From positions 14,734 through 47,150 of the forward strand of contig WTKA01000074.1 in the NCBI GenBank assembly GCA_011524605.1: a stretch of 32,417 bases of DNA, read 5' to 3'. Shown here one piece after another: positions 1 to 8,228 of the stretch (its first letter is position 1; each line of letters begins with the position of its first letter). The stretch is from Hyphomicrobiales bacterium (GTDB lineage: Bacteria > Pseudomonadota > Alphaproteobacteria > Rhizobiales > WTKA01). The notes below the pieces were generated by a model, which did not search any database, was not told the DNA's origin, and saw only the letters and a program-made list of their open reading frames with translations. The translations under genes and the position numbers were made by a program.

Positions 1-1
1 T

Positions 2-205
2 TTTGGTTTTGCTCCCTATTCAGGTGGGCCTTTAAGCTATATTGATATGATGGGTGTCGATGTTTTTGTGAAAAAATGTAAAGCTTTTGAACGCAAACAT
101 GGTAAGCGTTTTAAGCCAAATAAGCTTCTTGTTGAAATGGCAAAAAATAACGAAACATTCTACGGTCGTTTCAATCCCCATGCAGCCCTTGAAGCTGCGG
201 AGTAA
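2..205 (+). CDS. fadB: 3-hydroxyacyl-CoA dehydrogenase, FadB/FadJ type (3' end only)
   Basis: Partial gene: only the last 67 codons are in the window and the start lies upstream. The peptide opens with GFAPYSGGPLSYIDMMG and continues with KRFKPNKLLVEMA and ETFYGRF. This matches the extreme C-terminus of the multifunctional fatty-acid oxidation alpha subunit (enoyl-CoA hydratase / 3-hydroxyacyl-CoA dehydrogenase), where the second dehydrogenase C-terminal domain ends. The family acts in cytoplasmic beta-oxidation, turning enoyl-CoA into 3-ketoacyl-CoA. The stop at 203-205 is followed after about 150 nt by a strong terminator at 352-390. The FadB versus FadJ choice cannot be made from this fragment. 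Confidence 0.8.
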   Translation, partial: FGFAPYSGGPLSYIDMMGVDVFVKKCKAFERKHGKRFKPNKLLVEMAKNNETFYGRFNPHAALEAAE

Positions 206-304
206 TTTTTTGTAGTTTATTAGGGATTATCCCAGCCTTATTGTTTGGAAATTTTATTTTTATATCAGCTGGTTGGGATTGATTGTTCCAATAAAATATT
301 GAGG

Positions 305-346
305 CTATAGCCTAAGATTGATATGAGAGAATTTCTTAGGCTATAG
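305..346. repeat. 12-bp perfect inverted repeat (hairpin)
   Basis: CTATAGCCTAAG at 305-316 is exactly complementary to CTTAGGCTATAG at 335-346, with an 18-nt loop. No T-run follows on either strand, so this alone is not a typical intrinsic terminator. It sits just before the stronger hairpin at 352-390 in the fadB 3' region. The GGCTAT core recurs in the acs terminator at 1483-1525. Confidence 0.6.
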
Positions 347-351
347 TTGCA

Positions 352-390
352 AAACGCTCTATATTTTCCTACCGATATAGAGCGTTTTTT
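352..390 (+). terminator. Rho-independent terminator of the fadB-like gene
   Basis: A 13-bp perfect stem (352-364 with 375-387; AAACGCTCTATAT on the left arm), a 10-nt loop and a run of T to 390. The T-run overlaps the stop codon of the convergent minus-strand gene (389-391). The hairpin is symmetrical enough to serve both directions, but the minus-strand T-run is only four bases. Confidence 0.85.
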
Positions 391-1336
391 ATGCTTTAAA
401 TCTTTTTGTTTCATGTTCGCCCATGAAATATCCCCCCATAATTTCTATAAAATGAAATGTGCCAAAGCGGCCTTTAAGCATCCATCCTATGCCAAAACTG
501 ATTAAAATGATGGCTTCAATGATGAAAGTGAAGTTGAATAGGTTTGGAATAAAGCTAGGCAATAGGTTTAGTCTTGCTAAAATTGCCCATATAAATGTTG
601 CGCTAATGATCGCTGATAATATCTTATAAAGCTTATTACGACGGCGTTTCATTTGTCTATTATGTTCAGTTGATTGATCTTCTTTCGTCCAGCGGGTAAA
701 GACAAATGCAATATGCAATAAAAGGCAAAACATGAAAATGAAAGCGCTAATGAGATGGACAGTGCCAGAACTTGGAAATTGTAGAAATAAAGCGTCAACA
801 TCTTTAATATTTTGCACATGATTTAAAACACAAGTCATAACATCCTTAATGCCATTGCAGCCACTATTGGTAAAATCAACAAAAAGCCTCAATTCTCCAG
901 TTGCCGTTTCACATCCCATGCCGCTGGTGGGAAAGAGCGCAATGCCAAGGGCAAAAACGCCTGTAATTGTTGCTAAATTGGCTTCAGCCCGACATTGGCC
1001 TTGATAGGTAAATAAATAAAGCCCAACAAAAACGAGGGATCCAACAAAGACCTCCCCCCAAAATTGCTCATAATAAAAATGGCTTAAAGACTCATGGAAA
1101 CAAACATCCATGCCGCCTAAAGGCTTGCTGAGTTGGGAAGCAAGAAACATTAAGATAGGCAGCATGAAGGCCACTATACCAATTAAAAAAGCGGAACGCT
1201 TTTGTTGTGACCAAAGATGACTATTATCATAATAGATATAATCAGGCTCTGGTTGATAACGGTTTTTGCTAAATTGGAAAGGATTAACACCCCAATAGTA
1301 AAGGCGGCTCCCTTTTTGCTTATTTTGATTGTTCAT
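389..1336 (-). CDS. Polytopic membrane protein of unknown function (DUF998-like topology)
   Basis: 315 residues with a charged, aromatic N-terminal cytoplasmic stretch (1-48) and about six hydrophobic segments near 49-69, 94-112, 118-137, 190-214, 234-257 and 264-286. The block 'SLSHFYYEQFWGEVFVGSLVFVGLYLFTY' followed by ANLATITGVFALGIALFPT resembles uncharacterised DUF998-type membrane proteins, which carry an SISxYY...VGxLxxxGxFLxxY...ALFPT pattern. That family match is from memory and tentative. The loop between segments 3 and 4 has Cys at about 142, 159 and 168, possibly exported. It is transcribed alone, convergent with the fadB-like gene. No enzymatic motif is visible and no function is proposed. 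Confidence 0.65.
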   Translation of the reverse strand: MNNQNKQKGSRLYYWGVNPFQFSKNRYQPEPDYIYYDNSHLWSQQKRSAFLIGIVAFMLPILMFLASQLSKPLGGMDVCFHESLSHFYYEQFWGEVFVGSLVFVGLYLFTYQGQCRAEANLATITGVFALGIALFPTSGMGCETATGELRLFVDFTNSGCNGIKDVMTCVLNHVQNIKDVDALFLQFPSSGTVHLISAFIFMFCLLLHIAFVFTRWTKEDQSTEHNRQMKRRRNKLYKILSAIISATFIWAILARLNLLPSFIPNLFNFTFIIEAIILISFGIGWMLKGRFGTFHFIEIMGGYFMGEHETKRFKA

Positions 1337-1482
1337 AATATGAAGCTTTCCTTAAATATATAATTTAGAAAAATATACTTAAAGTAATTTTTTAAAAAAA
1401 TATATCTTTTAAGAGAGTTGCGCCTCATTTTCCCTTAGGGATTTTGCGGGAATAGTGCTTTTAAGCCATATTAAAGCCAAAA

Positions 1483-1525
1483 ATATAGCCTGAACAATAA
1501 TCAAAATGAATTGCTCAGGCTATAT
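1483..1525 (-). terminator. Rho-independent terminator of acs
   Basis: Read on the minus strand, a 16-bp stem (1510-1525 with 1483-1498) has one G.U wobble, an 11-nt loop and a following T-run (A-run at 1478-1482 on plus). It lies 31 nt after the acs stop. The stem base carries the ATATAGCCTGA / TCAGGCTATAT pair, related to the stems at 305-346 and 14196-14231. Confidence 0.8.
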
Positions 1526-1556
1526 GTATAAGATTAGAATAGATGCTTACTCTAAG

Positions 1557-3506
1557 TTATTTTGTCATGCGGTTAGCGATTAGATCATCAACAACGGCCG
1601 GGTCAGCTAAAGTTGATGTATCCCCTAAATTACTCAGTTCATTTTCTGCTATTTTTCGCAAGATACGGCGCATAATTTTTCCAGACCTTGTTTTTGGTAA
1701 GCCGGGAGCAAATTGAATAGCGTCCGGGGAGGCAATAGGGCCAATTTCTTGGCGCACCCAGTTGCGTAATTCTATTTTCAAATCATCAGAGGTTTCTTCC
1801 CCTGCCATTAAAGTAACATAGCAGTAAATGCCTTGTCCTTTAATATCATGGGGAAAGCCAACAACAGCCGCTTCAGAGACTTTAGGATGGGCAACAAGGG
1901 CAGATTCTACTTCAGCTGTGCCCATACGATGGCCTGAAACATTGATAACATCATCAACACGACCGGTAATCCAATGATAGCCATCCTCATCACGGCGGCA
2001 TCCGTCGCCTGTGAAATAGACCCCGTCATAGGTCGAGAAATAGGTTTGAATAAAGCGTTCATGATCACCATAAACTGTCCGCATTTGCCCCGGCCAAGAT
2101 CGCTTTAAAATGAGATTGCCTTCACAAGCCCCCTCTTTCTCATTGCCCTTATCATCAACAATCGCTGGCTCAATACCAAAAAATGGTCGTGTTGCAGACC
2201 CTGGTTTTAAATCTGTTGCCCCTGGCAATGGCGTTATTAAAATGCCGCCCGTTTCTGTTTGCCACCATGTGTCAACAATTGGGCATTTCCCGTCGCCAAC
2301 AAGGTTATAATACCATTCCCAAGCTTCTGGGTTGATCGGTTCACCAACTGACCCTAAAACTCTTAACGATTGCCGCGATGTTGACTTAACATAATCATCA
2401 CCTGCCCCCATAAGTGCCCTAATTGCTGTTGGTGCTGTGTAAAAAATATTAACATCATGCTTGTCAATCACTTGCCAAAAACGCGATGCATCAGGATAAG
2501 TAGGCACGCCTTCAAACATCAGCGTCGTTGCTCCATTGGCAAGCGGGCCATATACAATATAGCTATGACCTGTGACCCAGCCCACATCAGCGGTACACCA
2601 GTAGATGTCGCCATCATGATAGTCAAAGACATATTGATGCGTCATAGAGGCATAAACAAGATAGCCCCCTGTTGTATGCAAGACCCCTTTCGGCTTGCCT
2701 GTTGAGCCTGATGTATATAATATGAACAGAGGGTCTTCCGCATTCATTTCCTCTGCTGGGCAATCTGTTGATTGATGTGGCACGATATCGTGATAATAAA
2801 TATCACGCCCTGCTTCCATATGGACATTGCCGCCAGTCCGTTTAACAACAAGGCAATTTTTTATACGTTGGGCAACTTGTTCATCTTCCGCTGCTTTATC
2901 AAAATTTGCTTTTAACGGTACATTTTTTCCGCCGCGAACACTTTCATCAGCGGTAATAATATAATGGCTATCACAATCAATGATACGCCCTGCTAAGGCA
3001 TCTGGAGAAAAACCGCCAAACACGATTGAATGCACAGCGCCAATGCGCGTACAAGCAAGCATTGCATAGGCTGCTTCTGGGATCATAGGCATATATAATG
3101 TGACGCGATCCCCTTTTTTAACACCCATTTTCTTAAGCGCATTGGCAAGTTTGCAAACATGTTCATGAAGTTCTGCGTAGGAAATATATTGGCTCTCGTT
3201 TGGGTTATCCCCTTCCCAAATGATAGCAGTTTGGCTGCCACGATTAGCTAGGTGGCGATCAATACAATTAGAGGAAACATTTAGTGTGCCATCTTCATAC
3301 CATTTAATAGCAAGATCTTTTTTGTCATAGGAGACATTTGAAATTGTTTTATAGGGTTTAATCCAGTCTAGCCTTTGCCCTTGTTCACGCCAAAAATCAT
3401 CATTATTTTCTATGGAATATTTATAAAGATCTTGATAGGTTTTATCATCTAAATAGGCGTTATCAGCCCACGATTTTGATACTTTATATCTTTGGCTTTC
3501 GGACAT
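1557..3506 (-). CDS. acs: Acetyl-CoA synthetase (AMP-forming)
   Basis: Converts acetate, ATP and CoA to acetyl-CoA via acetyl-AMP in the cytoplasm; EC 6.2.1.1. At 649 residues it is full length for the family. Visible motifs are the adenylate-forming signature [11 protein letters not shown] (264-274), DTWWQTETG (412-420, with the acetate-pocket Trp at 414), the hinge region [13 protein letters not shown] (515-527), and the C-terminal [11 protein letters not shown] with Lys610, the conserved catalytic lysine and acetylation site in this family. A clear Shine-Dalgarno GGAGGG at 3512-3517 fixes the start. A perfect minus-strand TATAAT at 3528-3533 is a possible -10, though very close to the ribosome site. 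It ends in a strong terminator. Confidence 0.97.
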   Translation of the reverse strand: MSESQRYKVSKSWADNAYLDDKTYQDLYKYSIENNDDFWREQGQRLDWIKPYKTISNVSYDKKDLAIKWYEDGTLNVSSNCIDRHLANRGSQTAIIWEGDNPNESQYISYAELHEHVCKLANALKKMGVKKGDRVTLYMPMIPEAAYAMLACTRIGAVHSIVFGGFSPDALAGRIIDCDSHYIITADESVRGGKNVPLKANFDKAAEDEQVAQRIKNCLVVKRTGGNVHMEAGRDIYYHDIVPHQSTDCPAEEMNAEDPLFILYTSGSTGKPKGVLHTTGGYLVYASMTHQYVFDYHDGDIYWCTADVGWVTGHSYIVYGPLANGATTLMFEGVPTYPDASRFWQVIDKHDVNIFYTAPTAIRALMGAGDDYVKSTSRQSLRVLGSVGEPINPEAWEWYYNLVGDGKCPIVDTWWQTETGGILITPLPGATDLKPGSATRPFFGIEPAIVDDKGNEKEGACEGNLILKRSWPGQMRTVYGDHERFIQTYFSTYDGVYFTGDGCRRDEDGYHWITGRVDDVINVSGHRMGTAEVESALVAHPKVSEAAVVGFPHDIKGQGIYCYVTLMAGEETSDDLKIELRNWVRQEIGPIASPDAIQFAPGLPKTRSGKIMRRILRKIAENELSNLGDTSTLADPAVVDDLIANRMTK

Positions 3507-3836
3507 TTTTTCCCTCCAATTATTTTAATTATACTCTTTTTACAGGAATTGATTTGAAAATAAAATCACAACTTTCGTTGCAGTTAATTATTTTATTATT
3601 CATCAATTTTCGCTGATATTAGGCCTATCAGAAGGCATTATGTTTCTTAATATAAAATTAAGAATAAAATTCAAATTCAAAATATAGCTTTGATTTTTGC
3701 TTTACGAATCCATTTAGTTCACTTAATGTTCTTTTATTGTTCCTCTTTGTTCGGGTTTGTTCCCGGGAACATTGAGAGCCATAAGAAATTGGAAATTCAA
3801 ATTTTGGTCTTAACCAGATATAAAACGGAGAAACCG
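3507..3836. other. 330-bp divergent intergenic region
   Basis: No gene is supported here. It holds the acs leader (Shine-Dalgarno at 3512-3517), a short inverted repeat CTGATA/TATCAG at 3613-3631, the GTTC-box array at 3728-3770, and a good Shine-Dalgarno (ACGGAG) just before the start at 3837. An open frame that runs from 3690 into the downstream gene has no ribosome site at its upstream ATG, and its first 49 residues look like translated intergenic sequence. Confidence 0.6.
3728..3742 (+). promoter_or_regulatory. Candidate LexA (SOS) operator, GTTC-N7-GTTC
   Basis: GTTC at 3728-3731 and GTTC at 3739-3742 are separated by exactly seven bases. This is the direct-repeat LexA box known from alphaproteobacteria. 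Two more GTTC elements follow at 3749-3752 and 3759-3762 with 6-bp spacers, so four sit on one face of the helix. The last forms the perfect 12-bp palindrome GTTCCCGGGAAC (3759-3770). The box lies about 95 bp upstream of the 162-aa gene and about 220 bp upstream of divergent acs. LexA control is inferred from the motif alone. Confidence 0.5.
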
Positions 3837-4325
3837 ATGTCAAATTTAGCAACTTTTCGTTTCGCACGCTTTGATGATTTTACACCGATGCTGACTTTAG
3901 CTCAAAAACTGGGTCTTCCGACTTCTCCTATTCATGATGTGATAAAAGGAGAGGGCTGTAAGGGAGATGTTTGGCTTGTTGCGGAATATGAAGGAAGCTT
4001 GTTAGCTTTTTGTCATTGCAAGCGCGCTCGTCAAGCTAATCCTTTATTGAAAATGCAAATCTTTGCTGTTGGCGATGATTGGCTTGAGCATGGTTTTGGT
4101 TGGGCTATGATGCGTTATGCAGAAGCTGTTGCAAAAACCTATGGCGCGCGATTAATTTGGCTTGATGGCGTGACAGAATATAACTGGCAGCCATGGGGAT
4201 TGCCTCACATTAGTGGGAATGAAAATATGATTTCTGAGCAGGTATATAATCCAAAAGCTGCACCTGTTCGAGAAGCGCGCTGGCATGCAACGCCAACTCA
4301 ATCAACATTGCGTGAGGCCGCTTAA
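3837..4325 (+). CDS. Small GNAT-like protein, function unknown
   Basis: 162 residues starting MSNLATFRFARFDDF; ACGGAG sits 6-7 nt before this ATG, so I prefer it over an upstream in-frame ATG at 3690. The order fits an acetyltransferase fold: an N-terminal R-F-x-D-F strand/helix, a central pair of strands (VWLVAEYEGSLLAFCHC, about 46-62), then LEHGFGWAMMRYAEAVAKTYGARLIWL (about 83-109). HGFGWAMM could stand where the acetyl-CoA pyrophosphate loop (Q/RxxGxG/A) normally is. The C-terminus after about 120 is rich in Trp/Pro and unlike standard GNATs. The family assignment is tentative and the substrate unknown. A LexA-type box upstream suggests damage-inducible expression. Confidence 0.6.
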   Translation: MSNLATFRFARFDDFTPMLTLAQKLGLPTSPIHDVIKGEGCKGDVWLVAEYEGSLLAFCHCKRARQANPLLKMQIFAVGDDWLEHGFGWAMMRYAEAVAKTYGARLIWLDGVTEYNWQPWGLPHISGNENMISEQVYNPKAAPVREARWHATPTQSTLREAA

Positions 4326-4416
4326 TGTTTTGACATAAAAAGAGCAAAGCTGATTATTCCTTCATTGTTAAAAAGAGTATATAAGAAGAGAGTGGTAAAA
4401 TGAGTAGGGAAGAAAA

Positions 4417-5880
4417 ATGGCTGCATCTCAATATTTTAAACGTGAAGCTATTTTTTTAAATGGTAGCTGGCGGCAGGCTAATAGTAATAAAAGCATCGAT
4501 GTTTTTAATCCAGCTAACGGGCAAAAAATTGGTTATGTTCCTAATGCTGGAGAAGAAGAAACAAGAGAAGTAGTTAAGGCTGCAAAGCTGGCTTTTGAAG
4601 ACTTTCGCAAAACAACAGCATTGGAACGTGCTAATATTTTAAGAAAGCTTCATGATGAGATCATGCAAAATCAAGAGGCTCTGGCTGAATTACTTACATT
4701 AGAGCAAGGGAAGCCTTTAGCAGAGGCAAGAGCAGAGATATCTATAGCTGCCTCTTATCTTTTGTGGTTTGCAGAAGAGGCGAGAAGAGTTTTTGGCGAT
4801 TTAATCCCTTCTCCCCATTCTGGTCAAAAATTAATGGTATCAAAACAGCCCATTGGTGTTGTGGCTGCGATAACACCGTGGAATTTCCCTTTTTCAATGA
4901 TTGCCCGCAAAGTTGGCCCTGCAATTGCAGCAGGATGTAGTGTGATTGTAAAACCATCAGAATTAACACCTTTTTCTGGCCTTGCTTGGGGGGTGATTGC
5001 TGAAGATATTGGTCTGCCTAACGGGGTGATTAATATTATAACAGGGGAGGCGGAGGCCATAGGGCATGTGTTAACAAGACACCTAGATGTAAGAAAGCTA
5101 ACATTCACAGGCTCTACCCGTGTGGGAAAGCAATTGCTTGAAAAGTCAGCAAGCACAGTCAAAAAAATATCAATGGAATTGGGGGGCAATGCACCCTTTA
5201 TTGTTTTTGAAGATGCAGATTTAGATAAAGCTGTTGAAGGCGCAATAGCAGCAAAATATCGTAATAGTGGGCAAACATGCATATGTACGAACCGCTTTTA
5301 TGTTCATGCTTCCATATATGATGATTTTGTAGAAAATTTCACAAAAGAAACTAAAAAACTAAAAGTCGGCAATGGCTTTGATCTAGATATTACACAAGGC
5401 CCACTAATCAATGAAGTAGCTATTGAAAAAGCAAAGCGGTTTGTTGAGGATGCAAAGCAAAAAGGCGGTGTGATTTTAACTGGAGGCAAGCCTTATCTTC
5501 ACTCTTTGGAGACGGGTTATTTTTTTGAACCAACAGTTATCGCAAATGCAACGAAGGATATGTTGTTTTCTAAGGAAGAAATTTTTGCGCCTATTGCTCC
5601 TATTTATAAATTTGAGAGTGAAGCAGAAGTTATAGCCTTAGCGAATGATACGGATTATGGATTAGCTGCTTATTTTTATACCCAAAATCTAGGCCGCAGC
5701 TTTCGTGTCTCCGATGCTTTAGATTATGGCATGATTGGTGTTAATGCCGCAATGTTGACCAAGGTTGAGGCGCCTTTTGGGGGCGTGAAAGCATCAGGGC
5801 TTGGCAAAGAAGGTGGTTCGCAAGGGATAGATGAATATCTTGAAAGCAAATATATATGCTTAGGTGGCTTAGAGGCTTAG
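4417..5880 (+). CDS. gabD: Succinate-semialdehyde dehydrogenase [NAD(P)+]
   Basis: Oxidises succinate semialdehyde to succinate, the last step of GABA degradation feeding the TCA cycle. 487 residues, normal for GabD. ALDH motifs in order: TPWNFPFS with Asn156, VIVKPSE with Lys179, FTGSTRVGK (230-238, dinucleotide loop), MELGGNAPF with the general base Glu254, and NSGQTCIC with catalytic Cys288 and a neighbouring Cys290. A similar Cys pair acts as a redox switch in some SSADH enzymes. The stretch KISMELGGNAPFIVFEDADL is close to enterobacterial GabD. AGGGAAG precedes the ATG. It is transcribed alone; no gabT or transporter is next to it, so substrate preference rests on similarity. Confidence 0.88.
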   Translation: MAASQYFKREAIFLNGSWRQANSNKSIDVFNPANGQKIGYVPNAGEEETREVVKAAKLAFEDFRKTTALERANILRKLHDEIMQNQEALAELLTLEQGKPLAEARAEISIAASYLLWFAEEARRVFGDLIPSPHSGQKLMVSKQPIGVVAAITPWNFPFSMIARKVGPAIAAGCSVIVKPSELTPFSGLAWGVIAEDIGLPNGVINIITGEAEAIGHVLTRHLDVRKLTFTGSTRVGKQLLEKSASTVKKISMELGGNAPFIVFEDADLDKAVEGAIAAKYRNSGQTCICTNRFYVHASIYDDFVENFTKETKKLKVGNGFDLDITQGPLINEVAIEKAKRFVEDAKQKGGVILTGGKPYLHSLETGYFFEPTVIANATKDMLFSKEEIFAPIAPIYKFESEAEVIALANDTDYGLAAYFYTQNLGRSFRVSDALDYGMIGVNAAMLTKVEAPFGGVKASGLGKEGGSQGIDEYLESKYICLGGLEA

Positions 5881-5921
5881 AGGGCTATCACTTTAACCCT
5901 AGCTTCTATGATTTTCTATTT

Positions 5922-7283
5922 TTAATAAGCATGATTTGTATAAATATTTGAAATGTCACGCTGCCATTGATTTTCATAAAGACGTAAGAGTTTATCAGCT
6001 TCCGTTTCTTTATTTTTTACAATTTCTTTTAAATCATCGAGGAAATGCGCTTCGCTTTCCCCACGACTATCTAGATTATTGCGGCTTGTTAGGCCATGGC
6101 TTGAAATTTCCAAAATATGCTGGGCAATATCAGAGAGTTCAAATTTGCCAATTTTTGCTTTCAACCCTTTTTCGGTTACGTCGATACGTAGTTGGTTGCG
6201 TTGCTCTGCAGTCCAATTTTTTGCAACATCCCAAGCAGCATCCAAGGCCGTGTCATCATAGAGTAGGCCAACCCAAAAAGCAGGTAATGCGCATAGGCGT
6301 TTCCATGGCCCGCCATCAGCGCCGCGCATTTCCATATAGCGTTTAATGCGTGCTTCTGGGAAAATCGTTGTGAGATGGTCTGACCAATGTTGTTCTGTAA
6401 CAGGCGTTTTTTCAAAACCTGCGAGCTTGCCATTAAAAAAGTCGATAAATCGATTGCCAGTCACATCTTGATAATTGCCTTTGTCATAGATGAAATACAT
6501 AGGGACTTGCACTGCGTAATCTGTGTAGCGTTCAAAGCCAAATCCATCCTCAAACACAAAATCCAGCATGCCTGTTCTATCAGCATCTGTATCAAGCCAA
6601 GCTTGAGATCGGAGCGATAAAGCGCCGCTAGGCTTGCCCTCTTTAAAAGGAGAATTTGCAAATAAAGCAGTTGCCAAAGGCTGCAAGGCTAAAGAGGCAC
6701 GAAGTTTTTTCACCATGTCATTTTCAGAGGCAAAATCCACATTCACTTGCACGGTGCAAGTGCGATACATCATATCCAATCCCTTTTGCCCGACTTTGGG
6801 CATATAGTTCGACATGATTTTGTAGCGCCCTTTTGGCATTTTAGGGATATCTTCTCGTTTCCAGTCTGGTGTGTAGCCCATACCTAAAAAGCCAATATCT
6901 AAAGGGTCTGCAGCTTCACGAAGTTGCGCTAAATGAGTATGAACCTCAGAACATGTTTCATGTAAATTTTTTAAAGGTGCGCCTGAAAGTTCAAATTGAC
7001 CCCCTGGCTCTAAAGAGATTGCCCCGCCTGAAACAGGATCTGTTAATCCGATAATGTTCCCTGCTTCAAAAATCCCTTCCCAGCCTGTTTGCTCTTGCAT
7101 AGACTCAAGAAGCGCTTTTATGCCATTGCTGCCTTCGTAGGCGATGGGGGTATGGGCTTGGTGGCGAAAAGGAAATTTTTCATGTTCTGTACCAATGCGC
7201 CATTTTTGCTTTGGTTTACAGCCAGCTTCTAACCATTCAACAAGTTGATTTTTTGTGCTGATAATTTGCTCTTCACTTGCCAT
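5922..7283 (-). CDS. gshA: Glutamate-cysteine ligase (plant/alphaproteobacterial type)
   Basis: Joins L-glutamate and L-cysteine with ATP to give gamma-glutamylcysteine, the first step of glutathione synthesis; EC 6.3.2.2. 453 residues, the usual size for the GCS2 class of rhizobia and plants rather than the E. coli class. RIGTEHEKFPF (29-39) and SLEPGGQFELSG (90-101) are the nucleotide/metal and substrate signatures. AAGGA lies 8 nt before ATG 7283. It is downstream of rsmE with an 82-nt gap and probably cotranscribed. It is convergent with gabD; the 41-nt gap between them shows only a weak hairpin. Confidence 0.95.
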   Translation of the reverse strand: MASEEQIISTKNQLVEWLEAGCKPKQKWRIGTEHEKFPFRHQAHTPIAYEGSNGIKALLESMQEQTGWEGIFEAGNIIGLTDPVSGGAISLEPGGQFELSGAPLKNLHETCSEVHTHLAQLREAADPLDIGFLGMGYTPDWKREDIPKMPKGRYKIMSNYMPKVGQKGLDMMYRTCTVQVNVDFASENDMVKKLRASLALQPLATALFANSPFKEGKPSGALSLRSQAWLDTDADRTGMLDFVFEDGFGFERYTDYAVQVPMYFIYDKGNYQDVTGNRFIDFFNGKLAGFEKTPVTEQHWSDHLTTIFPEARIKRYMEMRGADGGPWKRLCALPAFWVGLLYDDTALDAAWDVAKNWTAEQRNQLRIDVTEKGLKAKIGKFELSDIAQHILEISSHGLTSRNNLDSRGESEAHFLDDLKEIVKNKETEADKLLRLYENQWQRDISNIYTNHAY

Positions 7284-7365
7284 GGTCTATTTCCTTAAAA
7301 TTTCACTTAAAGATAAGTCGTTATATTTGCCTATCATGGCTTATTTCAATGGGCAAAATATTTAT

Positions 7366-8160
7366 TTATTCAGCATTTAAATTTTGTTCAAAACAAGGTG
7401 AATACCAATCCCCTATTTCAGCTTGTATCAAGGCAAGGGCTGCAACACATGCTGTATCCGCCCTTAGAATACGAGGGCCTAGGGATATAATATTCGTTTT
7501 TTCCATTCTTAAAAGTAGATTGCGTTCATTTTGAGAAAAGCCGCCTTCAGGGCCAATGATAAGCGCTGGTGCTAGGCCTTCATTTTGAGAAAGGTTTTTA
7601 AAGCTATTATCAGTATCAGCTTTTTCATCACAAAAAAGAAAATGATGATTATCTTTTAAGTCACCAAGAATTTTTTCAAGCTTGCCCATGTCATGAACTT
7701 TAGGGATTGATAAAATACGACATTGTTCCGCCGCTTCAATGGCATAGCGTTGCCATTTTTCTGTATTAATTTTAGGAATTTGCCCATGTTGCATTTGAAC
7801 AGGATAGATATCACTTACCCCCATTTCAACAGCCTTTTGCACCTGATATTCTGCTCTTGCTGTTTTTAATGGCGCGCATATCAGAGCCAGCTTATGCGTT
7901 TTAGGTTGTTGGTCCGTATGCTCTTTTAAAAATAAAGCAATTTTTTTGTTATCGCGCGTAATTTCTGCCTTAAATGCACCATCTCTGCCATTGAAGATCG
8001 TGATCATGCTGCCCGTCTCGACACGCATCACATGGGATAAATAATGGCTGTCTTGTTTGTTTAATATAATGTTTTGCCCTTCAGACATGGGCGTATCAAT
8101 ATATTGACGAATTTCTTGACGATCAAAACGTGGCAAATTTAAAATCCTTGTTTGCATCAT
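7366..8160 (-). CDS. rsmE: 16S rRNA (uracil(1498)-N(3))-methyltransferase
   Basis: SPOUT methyltransferase that methylates U1498 of 16S rRNA in the assembled 30S subunit. 264 residues with an N-terminal PUA-like region (about 1-85) and the C-terminal trefoil knot. Knot signatures are LIIGPEGGFS (200-209) and SLGPRILRADTA (226-237), both textbook for RsmE. Two consecutive ATGs open the gene and either may be used; an in-frame TAG upstream rules out a longer protein. No Shine-Dalgarno precedes them, but a GAGG-led six-codon ORF (MHSHFL) on the same strand ends in a TGA that overlaps the ATGATG, which could couple translation. It is divergent from ubiA. Confidence 0.93.
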   Translation of the reverse strand: MMQTRILNLPRFDRQEIRQYIDTPMSEGQNIILNKQDSHYLSHVMRVETGSMITIFNGRDGAFKAEITRDNKKIALFLKEHTDQQPKTHKLALICAPLKTARAEYQVQKAVEMGVSDIYPVQMQHGQIPKINTEKWQRYAIEAAEQCRILSIPKVHDMGKLEKILGDLKDNHHFLFCDEKADTDNSFKNLSQNEGLAPALIIGPEGGFSQNERNLLLRMEKTNIISLGPRILRADTACVAALALIQAEIGDWYSPCFEQNLNAE

Positions 8161-8228
8161 AAAAAATGGCTATGCATAAAGCACTTACCTCTTCTTACAA
8201 TTCCCATTGAGATAAGCCAAGGGTGAAT

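Noticed and set aside
2110-2705. Plus-strand open frames inside acs
   Set aside because: They lie wholly opposite a well-supported gene, have no ribosome sites and give low-complexity peptides; shadows.
3658-3867. Short minus-strand frame upstream of the GNAT-like gene
   Set aside because: Overlaps the regulatory region and the gene start; the peptide is Lys/Phe-rich and resembles translated intergenic sequence.
4824-5282. 152-codon minus-strand frame inside gabD
   Set aside because: Antisense to conserved ALDH motifs, no start signal, no family resemblance.
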